64,000 bases of DNA. Origin: Cryobacterium sp. SO1. GTDB lineage: Bacteria > Actinomycetota > Actinomycetes > Actinomycetales > Microbacteriaceae. The DNA lies in contig NZ_CP067394.1 of NCBI RefSeq assembly GCF_004210215.2, positions 2,542,001-2,606,000 on the forward strand, read 5' to 3'. The notes beneath the pieces are model-generated. The model did no database searches. It was not told the DNA's origin and worked only from the letters and a program-made list of their open reading frames with translations. Of this stretch, positions 8,814-17,967 are shown piece by piece; the first letter of the stretch is position 1, and the number at the start of each line of letters is the position of its first letter. The position numbers and the translations under genes were made by a program.

Positions 8814-9506
8814 ATGGGACGGCTCCAGACGTTCGACAGCACCACTGTCGTGCAATCCGCCCGCGACGTCTTCTGGGACCTCGGCTACGACGGCGCCTCC
8901 CTGGCCGACCTCGAAGCGGCCACGGGTCTCAACCGGTCGAGCCTCTACCACGCGTTCGGCAGCAAGCGGGGGCTCTTCGACGCCGCCGTCAGCGACTACC
9001 AGGACACCGTCATCCGCCCGCGCCTGTGCGGTTTGCAGGCGGATGGCGCCGGCCGAGCTGAGTTGCTGGCCTACTTCGACGAACTCCGCGTGGCCGTGGC
9101 GAAACTGCCGCTGGACTCCCCCCGGCGCGGCTGCCTTCTGGTGAACTGCGCCACGGGCCTCGCCACCCACGACGAGCCTGCCCGCGAGGTTGTGGAGGCC
9201 TACCGCACCGAACTCGCGGCGGCACTGCGCCATGCCATAGCCGGCGCCGGCGCCGGCGCCGCCGCCGCCACTGCCGCCGCCACTGCCGCTGCCGCTGCCA
9301 CTGCCACTGCCACTGCCGCTGCCGCTGCCGGCACCGGTACCGGCACCGGCACCGATGACCACAGCGAGCGCACCGACGAACGGGTGCGCACCCTCGCATC
9401 CCTCTCGATGAGCGCGATGCTGCTCGCCCGGGTCAACGCCGCCGAGTCATCCGCGCTGCTCTCCACGGCCGCCGGTCAGGTCCGCTCCTGGTTCCCCGCA
9501 CCCTGA
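8814..9506 (+). CDS. TetR-family regulator with low-complexity linker
   Basis: A 230-aa TetR/AcrR regulator. The N-terminal helix-turn-helix is canonical (about residues 10-55: TVVQSARDVFWDLGYDGAS then ATGLNRSSLYHAFGSKRGLF). The ligand domain contains RRGCLLVNCA, typical of the YxaF/LmrA-like TetR group. Around residues 143-180 the protein is almost only Ala, Thr and Gly, encoded by a hexanucleotide-type DNA repeat that interrupts the C-terminal helical domain. Divergent from the MDR oxidoreductase, which it likely represses. The last helices (residues about 185-230) are normal, so the gene appears intact. Confidence 0.92.
   Translation: MGRLQTFDSTTVVQSARDVFWDLGYDGASLADLEAATGLNRSSLYHAFGSKRGLFDAAVSDYQDTVIRPRLCGLQADGAGRAELLAYFDELRVAVAKLPLDSPRRGCLLVNCATGLATHDEPAREVVEAYRTELAAALRHAIAGAGAGAAAATAAATAAAAATATATAAAAAGTGTGTGTDDHSERTDERVRTLASLSMSAMLLARVNAAESSALLSTAAGQVRSWFPAP
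9240..9354 (+). repeat. In-frame microsatellite inside tetR
   Basis: About 115 bp made of GCCGGC, GCCGCC, CACTGC, CGCTGC and CACCGG hexamer/trinucleotide units. The period is a multiple of three, so length changes would keep the reading frame and simply lengthen or shorten an Ala/Thr/Gly linker. It is the longest simple repeat in the window. Confidence 0.9.
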
Positions 9507-9521
9507 CACTGCCGCCCACGC

Positions 9522-9588
9522 CCTAACTGTTCCCCGTACGGACAAGTGGGCCCGGTGTGCCGGGACCACTTGTCCGCAGCGGTAACAT
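9522..9588. repeat. Dispersed palindrome, copy A
   Basis: The core 9539-9576 is an inverted repeat: CGGACAAGTGG-g-CCCGG, loop TGTG, CCGGG-a-CCACTTGTCCG, 16 of 17 positions paired. Less symmetric flanks (AACTGTTCCCCGTA and CAGCGGTAACATT) are shared with copy B at 48987-49055 and partly with copy C at 57914-57983. It sits between the convergent tetR stop (9506) and the FAH-family stop (9600), filling nearly the whole gap. There is no T-run, so it is not a textbook terminator, but a two-way terminator or mRNA-end stabiliser is plausible. Confidence 0.85.
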
Positions 9589-9599
9589 TTGCCGGGCGG

Positions 9600-10382
9600 T
9601 CAGGCCGCGCGGCGCACCGGGTTGGTGAGCACGCCGAGTCCGGGGATCTCGATGCTCGCGGTGTCACCGTCGGACACGCGCCGGGCGGCGCTGGAGGACC
9701 CGGTGAGGATCACGTCGCCGGGCAGCAGGGTGAACGAGTGCGAGAGGAACGAGACGATTTCGGCCATGGAGAACGCCAGCAGCGACACCTCGCCGTTCTG
9801 GAACTCGGTGTTGTTGACCCGGCCGAGGACCCGGCCATCCGTGGGATCGAACTCGGTGTCGATCACCGGGCCGAGCGGGCAGAAGGAGTCGAAGCCCTTG
9901 GCCCTGGCCCCGTGGCCACCTTCCTCACTGAGGTCGACCGCGGTGACGTCGTTGGCGATCGTGTAGCCGAAGATCGCGTCCAGCGCATCCGCGACGCTGA
10001 GGTTCTTGGCGACCCGGCCGATCACGATGGCCAGTTCGCCCTCCACGCGCACGTCGTCGGATGCCGCGGGCAGCACGATGGGGTCGTTGGGGCCGACCAC
10101 GGTGGTGTTGGGCTTGAGGAAGAAACGCGGCTCGGCCGTGTCGCCGGGCGCGGCCAGCGCGGCGGCCTTCTCCGCGGCATCCGCGTAGTAGGCGCCGGCC
10201 AGGCCGACGACCTTGGAGCGCGGGATGACCGGCGCGAGCAGGGCCACATCCACCAGCGGCAGCCGGGCTCCGGTGGGGTTGTAGCCGGCGAACATGGGGT
10301 CACCGGTGAGCACGACGAGTTCGTCGTCGTCGATGATGCCGAACGCTATGGTGCCGGCGTGGCTGAACCGGGCGATCTTCAC
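9600..10382 (-). CDS. Fumarylacetoacetate hydrolase (FAH)-family protein
   Basis: A 260-aa protein with the C-terminal FAH fold that covers 2-hydroxyhepta-2,4-diene-1,7-dioate isomerases, acylpyruvases and oxaloacetate decarboxylases. The metal-binding pattern EGELAIVIG (E-x-E) and the GYTIANDVTA and FCPLGPV segments are intact. The GTG start at 10382 overlaps the ilvE stop (GTGA), indicating coupling to ilvE. A homologue occupies the same position beside gltX in other Actinobacteria. Substrate not deducible; an acylpyruvase or oxaloacetate-tautomer role is possible. Confidence 0.92.
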   Translation of the reverse strand: MKIARFSHAGTIAFGIIDDDELVVLTGDPMFAGYNPTGARLPLVDVALLAPVIPRSKVVGLAGAYYADAAEKAAALAAPGDTAEPRFFLKPNTTVVGPNDPIVLPAASDDVRVEGELAIVIGRVAKNLSVADALDAIFGYTIANDVTAVDLSEEGGHGARAKGFDSFCPLGPVIDTEFDPTDGRVLGRVNNTEFQNGEVSLLAFSMAEIVSFLSHSFTLLPGDVILTGSSSAARRVSDGDTASIEIPGLGVLTNPVRRAA

Positions 10383-11527
10383 GCGGTCACCTCGGTTTCG
10401 GCCGCTGTATCGAGGGCCGTAGCGTCCAGGCGCAGCAGCCAGCCGTGCCGGTCGGGCAGGCGGCCGTACTGGATGTCGGTGAGCTCCTGGCGCAGCGACA
10501 TGGTGATCTCGCCGGCCGGTGCGTCGGCATCGCCGATGGTGAAGCCCTGACCCTTGAGCTGGGCGATCGGGGTGACCACGGCGGCGGTGCCGCAGGCGAA
10601 CACCTCGGTGATCTCGCCGGAGGCGACACCGTCCCGCCACTCGTCCACGGTCACGTCGCGCTCCGAGACGGTCATGCCGCGGTCGCGGGCCAGCTGCAGG
10701 ATGCTGTCGCGGGTGACGCCTTCGAGGATGGTGCCGGTGAGGCGAGGGGTGACCAGGGTGTCGGTGCCGTGCACGAAGAACACGTTCATGCCGCCGAGTT
10801 CGTCGATGTGGGTGCCGGTCTCGCCGTCGAGGAAGAGCACCTGGGCGCAGCCGTTGTCGTAGGCCTGACGCTGGGGCAGCAGCGAGGCGGCGTAGTTGCC
10901 ACCGCACTTGGCGGCGCCGGTGCCGCCGCGGCCGGCGCGGGAGTACTCGGTGGAGAGCCAGATGCTGACCGGGGCGACACCGTCGGTGAAGTAGGCCCCG
11001 GCGGGGCTGGCAATCACGTAGTAGCCCACCTTGTGTGCGGCGCGCACCCCGAGGAAGCTCTCGTTGGCGATCATGAACGGGCGCAGATACAGGCTGGTCT
11101 CGGGCGCATCGGGCACCCAGTCGCCGTCCACGTTGATCATCTGCTTGACCGATTCGATGAAGTCGGCCACCGGCAGTTCGGGCAGGGCCAGGCGGCGGGC
11201 CGAGCTCTGCAGCCGTTGGGCGTTCTTCTCCGGGCGGAAGGTCCAGATCGAGCCGTCGGCGTGACGGTAGGCCTTCATACCCTCGAAGATCTCCTGGCCG
11301 TAGTGCAGCACCGACGAGGCCGGGTCGAGCATCAGCGGGCCGTAGGGGATGACACGGGCGTCGTGCCAGCCCTCCTCGACGGTCCAGTCGATGACAACCA
11401 TGTGGTCGGTGAAGTGCTTGCCGAAGCCGGGCTCGGCGAGGATGGTTTCGCGCTCGGCGCTGCTCCGGGCCGTCTCGGACGGCGTGACTTCGAATTCGAG
11501 CGGGAAGGTGGTGGTCTGCTGGCTCAT
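10379..11527 (-). CDS. ilvE: Branched-chain amino acid aminotransferase
   Basis: A 382-aa fold-type IV PLP aminotransferase that interconverts Leu/Ile/Val and their 2-oxo acids, the last step of branched-chain amino acid synthesis. The PLP lysine is K207 in GTGAAKCGGNYAASL, and the EIFEGMKAYR, LYLRPF and GTAAVVTPI motifs are in place. Length matches class II (long) bacterial BCATs. It lies 31 bp downstream of leuB and overlaps the FAH-family gene by 4 bp, giving leuB-ilvE-FAH as one transcription unit. Confidence 0.97.
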   Translation of the reverse strand: MSQQTTTFPLEFEVTPSETARSSAERETILAEPGFGKHFTDHMVVIDWTVEEGWHDARVIPYGPLMLDPASSVLHYGQEIFEGMKAYRHADGSIWTFRPEKNAQRLQSSARRLALPELPVADFIESVKQMINVDGDWVPDAPETSLYLRPFMIANESFLGVRAAHKVGYYVIASPAGAYFTDGVAPVSIWLSTEYSRAGRGGTGAAKCGGNYAASLLPQRQAYDNGCAQVLFLDGETGTHIDELGGMNVFFVHGTDTLVTPRLTGTILEGVTRDSILQLARDRGMTVSERDVTVDEWRDGVASGEITEVFACGTAAVVTPIAQLKGQGFTIGDADAPAGEITMSLRQELTDIQYGRLPDRHGWLLRLDATALDTAAETEVTA

Positions 11528-11558
11528 GGGAGTCCCTTGTGGTTAGACGGGAGTGCGG

Positions 11559-12650
11559 TTAAGCGGAAGTGCCGGTCAGGCGGGTCACGATGGCATCGCC
11601 GACGGCGCTGGTGGATCGCGGACCCGGGGCGGCGCTGCCGGTGTTGCTGTCGACGCTGCGGGCCACGATGTCGGCCGTGACGGCCGCGCTCACCCGTGCC
11701 GCGGCATCCGTGAGCCCGAGGTGGTCGAGCAGGAGCGCGACGGAGAGGATCGCCGCCGTCGGATCGGCCAGTTGCCGGCCCGCGATGTCTGGTGCCGAAC
11801 CGTGTACGGGTTCGAACATGCTGGGGAAACGACCGTCCGGATTGATATTTCCGGATGCCGCCAGGCCGATGCCGCCGCTGATTGCCGCTGCCAGGTCAGT
11901 GAGAATGTCGCCGAAGAGGTTGTCCGTGACGATGACGTCAAATCTACTCGGATTCGTGACGAGGAAAATCGTCGCCGCGTCCACGTGCAGGTAGTCGACG
12001 GCCACGTCGGGGTAGTCGGCGGCCACCTCGGTGACGAGGCGCTGCCACAGGCTGCCCGAGAAGACCAGCACGTTGGTCTTGTGCACCAGGGTCAGGCGCT
12101 TGTGCGGGCGGTTGCGAGCGGTCTCGAACGCGTAGCGCACGACCCGTTCCACGCCGTAGGCGGTGTTGACCGAGACCTCGTTGGCCACCTCCTGCGGGGT
12201 GCCCACACGGATGGCGCCGCCGTTGCCGACGTACGGACCCTCGGTGCCCTCACGCACGACAACGAAGTCCACCTCGCCGGGGTCGCCCAGCGGGCTGGGC
12301 ACGCCGGGGAAAAGCACGCTCGGGCGGAGGTTGACGTAGTGGTCGAGGGAGAAGCGCAGCTTGAGCAGCAGACCCCGCTCGATGTTCGCGTCCTTGAGGC
12401 GCGGATCGCCGGGCACTCCGCCGACCGCGCCGAGCAGGATGGCGTCGTGGGCGCTGATCGCGGCGAGGTCCTCGTCGGTGAGAACATCGCCGGTGTCGAG
12501 GAACCGGGTGGCGCCGAGCGAGAAGTGTGTGAGCTCGAAGTCAACGGGCTCGGACTGGGTCACGGCGTCGAGCACCTTCAGCGCTTCGGCGACAACCTCC
12601 GGGCCGATGCCGTCTCCGGCGATGACTGCGAGCTTGACTGAGCGGGACAT
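11559..12650 (-). CDS. leuB: 3-isopropylmalate dehydrogenase
   Basis: A 363-aa NAD-dependent beta-decarboxylating dehydrogenase for the third step of leucine synthesis. The N-terminus [10 protein letters not shown], the substrate arginine region [10 protein letters not shown], the catalytic lysine (VHKTNVL) and the metal-binding stretch [13 protein letters not shown] followed by [12 protein letters not shown] are all present. First gene of the leuB-ilvE-FAH unit. Divergent from the small membrane protein at 12823; the 172-bp spacer should hold both promoters, but I cannot fix their positions. Confidence 0.97.
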   Translation of the reverse strand: MSRSVKLAVIAGDGIGPEVVAEALKVLDAVTQSEPVDFELTHFSLGATRFLDTGDVLTDEDLAAISAHDAILLGAVGGVPGDPRLKDANIERGLLLKLRFSLDHYVNLRPSVLFPGVPSPLGDPGEVDFVVVREGTEGPYVGNGGAIRVGTPQEVANEVSVNTAYGVERVVRYAFETARNRPHKRLTLVHKTNVLVFSGSLWQRLVTEVAADYPDVAVDYLHVDAATIFLVTNPSRFDVIVTDNLFGDILTDLAAAISGGIGLAASGNINPDGRFPSMFEPVHGSAPDIAGRQLADPTAAILSVALLLDHLGLTDAAARVSAAVTADIVARSVDSNTGSAAPGPRSTSAVGDAIVTRLTGTSA

Positions 12651-12822
12651 GCGGCTCCGTTTACGGTGAGGCAGCCGGTGGGCTGGTGATAGTGGCGCAT
12701 TATTGGCGTGGAGATACCCTGCAAATCAACCCTACTGTGCGCATTACGCTGTCTATGCTGGAGAACCCTGACCCTGCGCGTCGCCGACGTGCATGTGCCA
12801 CTGAAGAAGAAAGCAGTTCATC

Positions 12823-13074
12823 ATGAGTATCGGATTGGGAATCTTCCTGTTCGTCGTCGGTGCCATCCTGGTATGGGCCCTGAACATCCAGGTCGACTGG
12901 GTCGACCTCGACCTCGTCGGCTACATCCTGATGGGGGCCGGCGCTCTCATCTTCGTGCTCGGCCTGGTGCTGCTCACCCGCCGCCGCAGCAGCATCAGCA
13001 CCACCCGCAGCGCGGTCGACCCGGTCAGCGGAGAGCGCACCGTGCAGCAGGAACGGTCGATCGACGACGTCTGA
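12823..13074 (+). CDS. Small two-helix membrane protein, DUF6458 type
   Basis: An 83-aa protein with two transmembrane segments (about residues 3-21 and 31-52) separated by DWVDLDLVGY, then a charged cytoplasmic tail. The sequence style matches the actinobacterial DUF6458 family as I remember it. A GAAGAAAG ribosome site precedes the ATG. It ends 21 bp before a strong two-way terminator shared with serA. Function unknown. Confidence 0.88.
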   Translation: MSIGLGIFLFVVGAILVWALNIQVDWVDLDLVGYILMGAGALIFVLGLVLLTRRRSSISTTRSAVDPVSGERTVQQERSIDDV

Positions 13075-13094
13075 CCCGACTGGCCGCACCATAG

Positions 13095-13128
13095 GAAAAA
13101 GCCCCGGATCCGGATCCGGGGCTTTTTC
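13095..13128. terminator. Bidirectional intrinsic terminator
   Basis: A perfect palindrome: GAAAAAGCCCCGGATCC followed by its reverse complement ending GGGGCTTTTTC. The GC-rich stem has T-runs on both strands and lies between the convergent DUF6458 gene (stop 13074) and serA (stop 13181), so it should end both transcripts. Confidence 0.93.
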
Positions 13129-13180
13129 GTGTCTGTGCTTGATACTGCTGCGTGCTACTACTGCTTGTTACTCCTGCGGG

Positions 13181-14773
13181 TTACTCGGTGAGGTCGATCG
13201 CCACCATCACGTCGGCCGTGATCGCTTCGCGCACCGACGCGAGCAGCCCGGCGGGAACGGGCGAGTCAACGGTCAGCACGCTCAGCGCGGGGCCGCCGGC
13301 TTCGTGCCGGGCGATCTGCATGCCGGCGATGTTGATCGCCGCGTCGCCGAACTCGCGCCCGTAGACCGCCACGATGCCGGGACGGTCGGTGTACAGCATC
13401 ACGATCAGGTGCTCGGCGAACGGCACCTCCACGTCGTAGCCGTTCACCTCGACGATCTTCTCGATCTGCTTGGTGCCCACCAGGGTGCCGGAGACCGACA
13501 CCTGAGATCCGTCGGCGAGGGCGCCGCGGAGGGTGATCAGGTTGCGGTACTCGGGCGACTCGGCCTCGGTGATCAGGCGCACCGCCACTCCGCGCTGCTC
13601 GGCGAGGAGGGGCGCGTTGACGTAGGAGACGGTTTCGCTGACCACGTTGGTGAAGATGCCCTTGAGGGCGGCGAGCTTGAGCACCGAAACGTCGTGGGCG
13701 ACGATCTCGCCGCGCACCTCGACGTCGACACTGGTGAGCGGGCTGTGCGCGGCGAGGCCGGAGAACACCTGGCCGAGCTTCTCGACCAGCGGGATGCCGG
13801 GGCGGACGCTCGGGTCGATGATGCCGCCGGCGACGTTCACGGCGTCGGGGACGAGTTCGCCCGACAGTGCGAGGCGCACGGACTTGGCCACGGAGACGCC
13901 GGCCTTTTCCTGGGCTTCGTCGGTGGAGGCGCCCAGGTGCGGGGTGCTGATCAGGTTGGCGAGGCCGAGCAGCGGCGAGCCGGTCGGCGGTTCGTTGACG
14001 AAGACGTCGAGTCCGGCACCGGCGATGGTGCCGTCGACCAGGGCCGTGTACAGGTCGGCTTCGTCGATGAGTCCGCCGCGCGCGACGTTGACGACGTAGG
14101 CGGTGGGCTTCATCAGCTTCAGCTGCGGTGCGCTGATCATGCCGGTGGTCTCCGGGGTCTTCGGCATGTGGATGGTGACGAAGTCGGACTGCGCGAGCAG
14201 CTCGTCCAGGCTCACCGGGTGCACACCCAGCTGCTGGGCGCGGGCCGAGGTGATGTACGGGTCGAACGCGATGATGTTCACGCCGAAGGCCTGCAGTCGG
14301 GCGGCGACCAGGGCACCGATGCGGCCGAGGCCGATGATGCCGACGGTCTTCTCGTACAGCTCGATACCGGTGTACTTGGAGCGCTTCCACTGGCCCTGGG
14401 CCAGGGCGCCGTGCGCCGGCGGGATGTGACGGGCCAGGCTGAGGATGTGCCCGACGGTGAGCTCGGCGGCGGAGATGATGTTGGAGGTGGGGGCGTTGAC
14501 GACCATGACACCGGCTGCGGTGGCGGCCTTGATGTCGACGTTGTCCAGGCCGACTCCGGCGCGGGCGATGACCTTCAGGTGCGGGGCGGCGGCGAGGGCC
14601 TCGGCGTCGACCTTGGTCGCGGAACGCACCAGGATGGCGTTGGCGGTGGCGAGCTCGGCGAGCAGTGCGGCACGGTCGGTGCCGTCGACAGAGCGGACAT
14701 CGAAGTCGGGGCCCAGGGCATCGACTGTGGCGGGCGAGAGTTCTTCGGCGATTAGTACTACGGGCTTCGACAC
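13181..14773 (-). CDS. serA: D-3-phosphoglycerate dehydrogenase (long form)
   Basis: A 530-aa enzyme for the first step of serine synthesis, oxidising 3-phosphoglycerate to 3-phosphohydroxypyruvate. The NAD-binding motif GLGRIGALVAARL, the catalytic RGGLIDE and HLGAST segments, then the ASB regulatory domain (about residues 315-450) and a C-terminal ACT domain (TDRPGIVAVYGREFG) make it the actinobacterial long type that is serine-inhibited in Mycobacterium. Start is GTG 14773 with AAGGATC 10 bp upstream. Transcribed alone, with a terminator behind it. Confidence 0.97.
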   Translation of the reverse strand: MSKPVVLIAEELSPATVDALGPDFDVRSVDGTDRAALLAELATANAILVRSATKVDAEALAAAPHLKVIARAGVGLDNVDIKAATAAGVMVVNAPTSNIISAAELTVGHILSLARHIPPAHGALAQGQWKRSKYTGIELYEKTVGIIGLGRIGALVAARLQAFGVNIIAFDPYITSARAQQLGVHPVSLDELLAQSDFVTIHMPKTPETTGMISAPQLKLMKPTAYVVNVARGGLIDEADLYTALVDGTIAGAGLDVFVNEPPTGSPLLGLANLISTPHLGASTDEAQEKAGVSVAKSVRLALSGELVPDAVNVAGGIIDPSVRPGIPLVEKLGQVFSGLAAHSPLTSVDVEVRGEIVAHDVSVLKLAALKGIFTNVVSETVSYVNAPLLAEQRGVAVRLITEAESPEYRNLITLRGALADGSQVSVSGTLVGTKQIEKIVEVNGYDVEVPFAEHLIVMLYTDRPGIVAVYGREFGDAAINIAGMQIARHEAGGPALSVLTVDSPVPAGLLASVREAITADVMVAIDLTE

Positions 14774-14870
14774 GAAAACAGATCCTTAGAAAGCGTCAGG
14801 CGAGGGAAGCTTGCGCCACGATCTTGGGGCGCCAGATACCAACACACTTTACTTGCACCAGAATGGAGCA

Positions 14871-15272
14871 ATGAGCCCCGAGTCAGCGACCACCGCCCTA
14901 ACCGTCCTGAGGATCGTGCTGGCGGTGGCGTTCGTCGGTGCCGGGATCAGCCATTTCGCGCCCGCGGTTCAGCGCACGATGTCGGCGATGATCCCGCCAC
15001 GACTGCGGATGCGGGGTCTGCTGTCGCCGAGGAACCTGGTGATCTTCACCGGCGTGTGCGAGATCGCCGGCGGCATCGGGCTGCTGGTGGTATCCACTCG
15101 TGTTACGTCAAGTGTCGCGCTGGCGGTGTTTCTGGTGGCCGTGTTCCCCGCCAACGCCTACGCCGCCCGGCACAAGGACCGGTTCGGCGCTATCGCGATT
15201 CCGCTGGTTCCGCGGTTGCTCGGCCAGTTGGTCCTGATCGCTCTGGTGCTCGTGGCGGGCCTGGCCGGTTGA
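14871..15272 (+). CDS. DoxX-family membrane protein
   Basis: A 133-aa protein with four predicted transmembrane helices (about residues 5-25, 47-67, 73-93 and 112-132) and the DoxX-type segment LRIVLAVAFVGAGISHF. The ATG at 14871 has GGAG at the right distance; the upstream in-frame ATG at 14811 would add an unlikely N-terminus. Divergent from serA and the first gene of the accessory segment between serA and ilvC. DoxX proteins are linked to thiosulfate oxidation or oxidative stress in other bacteria, but the role here is open. Confidence 0.85.
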   Translation: MSPESATTALTVLRIVLAVAFVGAGISHFAPAVQRTMSAMIPPRLRMRGLLSPRNLVIFTGVCEIAGGIGLLVVSTRVTSSVALAVFLVAVFPANAYAARHKDRFGAIAIPLVPRLLGQLVLIALVLVAGLAG

Positions 15273-15326
15273 GCCTGCCTTGGGGGCTCTTTCTCGACTG
15301 TCGGCGGTAGGCGGTCGCGGGCCGAG

Positions 15327-16394
15327 TCAAACGGCAACCTTCCCGCGGCTCAGAAGATCGCGCACCATCGGGATCACGGTCGACCCGTACAGCTCTACGG
15401 CCTTCATACGGGCGCTCATTAATGTCGCGCCGGCGGAGTAGATGAGGTCGAAGCGACCGACGCCGAGTGTGCTGATAGCTGATGCCATCCTTCTGGCTAC
15501 GGTTGTCGGTGAACCCACATACAGGGAGCCGAGCTCGATCTCATGGTCGAACTCGGCTCGTTGCAGGGCCGGCCATCCGCGGAGGGCGCCGATGCGGTCG
15601 CGCATTACCTTGTAGTGAGGGTAGAAGACCTCGCGGGCCTCCTCGTCCGTGTCCGCCACGAACCCAGGTGAGTGCATGCCGATGGGGTGTGCCACCGTGC
15701 CGAACTGCTCGGATGCCTGCCGGTACAGTTCGGTGTATGGAGCGAAGCGCGCAGGGTCACCCCCGATGATCGCGAGCATGAGGGGGAAACCGTAGCGGGC
15801 GGTGCGTATGACGGACTGCGGAGATCCGCCCACGCCCACCCAGGTGCTCAAGTGGCCTGTCGCGGTTTTCGGATAGACGTCGGCCTCATGCAGAGCAGGT
15901 CGCATGGTGCCAGACCACGTGACTGGCTTCTCGGTCAGGAGCTGAGAGAAGAGGTCCAGCTTTTCTTCGAAGAGTGTGTCGTAGTCGGCCATGTCGTAGC
16001 CGAAGAGGGGGAAGGACTCTGTGAAGGTTCCACGACCGAGGATCACTTCGGCTCGGCCGTTCGACAGCGCATCGACCGTGGCGAATCGCTGGAAGACGCG
16101 CACGGGGTCGTCGCTACTGAGCACGGTGACTCCGGAACTCAGCCGGATGCGGGAGGTTCGTGTCGCGATTCCTGCGAGTACGGTCTCGGGAGAGGAGATC
16201 GAGTAGTCGGGGCGGTGGTGTTCACCGACGGCGAAGACGTCCACTCCGAGTTCGTCAGCGAGAATCGCCTCGTCGAGCACCTGGCGAATTGTCTGCGGGT
16301 GCGAGGCTAAGCCGCCCGAGGCGTTCTCGGGTATATCGCCGAAGGTGTCGAGTCCGAACTCGACGCCGGATGCGCTGCTATTCATGTTTCTCAT
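15327..16394 (-). CDS. LLM-class flavin-dependent oxidoreductase
   Basis: A 355-aa bacterial-luciferase-fold monooxygenase or reductase, full length. Family marks include FAVGEHHRPDYSISSP near the N-terminus, SSGVTVLSSDDPVRVFQRFATVDALSNGRAE, and the phosphate-binding WVGVGGSPQSVIRTARYG. Whether it uses FMN or F420 cannot be told. Codon use is noticeably less GC-rich in third positions than neighbouring core genes. It follows the GMC oxidoreductase by 41 bp on the same strand, suggesting one catabolic or modification unit controlled by the divergent XRE regulator. Confidence 0.92.
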   Translation of the reverse strand: MRNMNSSASGVEFGLDTFGDIPENASGGLASHPQTIRQVLDEAILADELGVDVFAVGEHHRPDYSISSPETVLAGIATRTSRIRLSSGVTVLSSDDPVRVFQRFATVDALSNGRAEVILGRGTFTESFPLFGYDMADYDTLFEEKLDLFSQLLTEKPVTWSGTMRPALHEADVYPKTATGHLSTWVGVGGSPQSVIRTARYGFPLMLAIIGGDPARFAPYTELYRQASEQFGTVAHPIGMHSPGFVADTDEEAREVFYPHYKVMRDRIGALRGWPALQRAEFDHEIELGSLYVGSPTTVARRMASAISTLGVGRFDLIYSAGATLMSARMKAVELYGSTVIPMVRDLLSRGKVAV

Positions 16395-16435
16395 CGACCA
16401 ATCTTTCTTGTACTACGGGCACCGTACTTGAGAGT

Positions 16436-17947
16436 TCAATTTGCAAGCGCGTTCTTATAGATGTGCTCTGCCAGCATGATCGTCGTCAAATTCGTCGGTG
16501 CAGACGGGACGAACGGCATGATGGAGGCGTCAATGACACGGAGGCTCCTGAGCCCCAGCACTGCACCAGCAGCGTCCACTACGGCCCAAGGGTCGCCGGC
16601 TGCGCCCATCGGCGCCGTCGACGTCGGGTGCGCGTACGACGCGAGCTGCTCGCCAATCACCTGGGCAAGATCCTCGTCAGTCTGCACCCCGGCGCCGGGC
16701 ATCATCTCCAGTTCGGAGATGCCCGCGAAGATCGGGTTGGAAGCGATCCTACGGCTGAGCTTCACGCCTTCGAGCATGCGACTGCGATCGTGTGGAGTGG
16801 ATAGAAGGTTCAGGTCGATAGCGGGTGCGATCCGCGGATCCCTGCTCTGCAGTTTCAGGGAGCCTACCGACTCTGGCTGCACGACCGAGATGGCCAGCAC
16901 GATCGCGCCACCGGTTGGGCTATACGCCGGATCGATCAGGTGTGTCACAGAGATCTGAAGATCGAGGTCTCCTTCTGTTGCCGTGTGCGACTTCGACCAT
17001 ACGAGTGCACCCGCCGCTGGGGCCATCCCCAGGGCGTCGGACTTGAGAGCATAGGCGTTGTAGTAGAAGGGGTGGTCCTGCAGCCTCCGGCCGACGGGGA
17101 GGTCGGCTATGACATCGATGCCGAGCCCGATCAGATCCTCGGCGGGCCCGACTCCGGAGCGCAACAGTATTGCGGCGCTACCGTAGGTACCAGCCGAAAG
17201 GATGACCTCACCGGCGGCGTACGTCTGCCCGTCCGCGGTAACGACACCAACGGCAGTCGCGCCATCGAAGAGCACCCGGTCAATCTCCGCCCCGCCGATT
17301 ATCGTGAGGTTGGAACGTGAGCGCACGTCAGTGGTCAAGTAGGTCAATGCGGTGCTTTGGCGGACGCCGGCGACCACGTTGAGCGGATTCGTGGAGACGC
17401 CCTCCTGGTCGCCGCTATTGGGATCATCCACCCGGGCGAGGCCCTCCGCCACGCTCGCGTCGATAAACGCGCGCATTGAGACACTGATCTCCTCGTAAGT
17501 GCGTTGCAGGATAGGGAAGGGCCCAGTGCGCCCTCGGAACGCGTCATCCCCGTCTGCGGTGCTCTCGAGTGACTTATAGGTCTCGAGCACCTCGGCAAAG
17601 GACCAACCCGATAACCCACGGGCCTCCCACTTGTCGAAGTCGCTCTTTCGTGCCCGGAGAGCGACTGCGGCGTTGACAGCTGAGCTGCCGCCGAGCACCT
17701 TGCCGCGAGGAATAGCGGCGGCGAGGTTGCTCGAGTTGAGGCGGCCCGCGAATCCCCAATCATGGTCTGCGTCTCCACCGACGACCGCCGGGTTGAGCAG
17801 GACCTGGGGGGTGCTGCCCGTGGGGTAAGCGACGCCGGCCTCAAGCAATAGCACCGACCGGGAGGGGTCTGCGCTGAGCCGGTTGGCGAGTACGGCGCCC
17901 GCCGAGCCGCCGCCAACGATGATCACGGCGAAGGTGGGAGGTGTCAT
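16436..17947 (-). CDS. GMC-family FAD oxidoreductase
   Basis: A 503-aa glucose-methanol-choline oxidoreductase. The FAD motif VGGGSAGAVLANRLS at about residues 11-25, the GMC signature GKVLGGSSAVNAAVALR at about residue 85, and the C-terminal HPTSTAPMG histidine and PTNLTTIMLAEH segment are intact. It oxidises an alcohol, choline or polyol group; substrate unknown. Start ATG 17947 has GAAGGA upstream; the longer reading frame was rejected because it lacks homology-like sequence. Divergent from the XRE regulator, with several GCACCA half-sites between. Composition resembles the LLM gene and suggests joint transfer. Confidence 0.92.
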   Translation of the reverse strand: MTPPTFAVIIVGGGSAGAVLANRLSADPSRSVLLLEAGVAYPTGSTPQVLLNPAVVGGDADHDWGFAGRLNSSNLAAAIPRGKVLGGSSAVNAAVALRARKSDFDKWEARGLSGWSFAEVLETYKSLESTADGDDAFRGRTGPFPILQRTYEEISVSMRAFIDASVAEGLARVDDPNSGDQEGVSTNPLNVVAGVRQSTALTYLTTDVRSRSNLTIIGGAEIDRVLFDGATAVGVVTADGQTYAAGEVILSAGTYGSAAILLRSGVGPAEDLIGLGIDVIADLPVGRRLQDHPFYYNAYALKSDALGMAPAAGALVWSKSHTATEGDLDLQISVTHLIDPAYSPTGGAIVLAISVVQPESVGSLKLQSRDPRIAPAIDLNLLSTPHDRSRMLEGVKLSRRIASNPIFAGISELEMMPGAGVQTDEDLAQVIGEQLASYAHPTSTAPMGAAGDPWAVVDAAGAVLGLRSLRVIDASIMPFVPSAPTNLTTIMLAEHIYKNALAN

Positions 17948-17967
17948 GAGGTGTCCTTCCGAGAGTT

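Noticed and set aside
9010..9399. Minus-strand frames with Gly/Ser or Arg/Gln repeats over the tetR microsatellite
   Set aside because: They are translations of the repeat on the other strand, without ribosome sites or domains.
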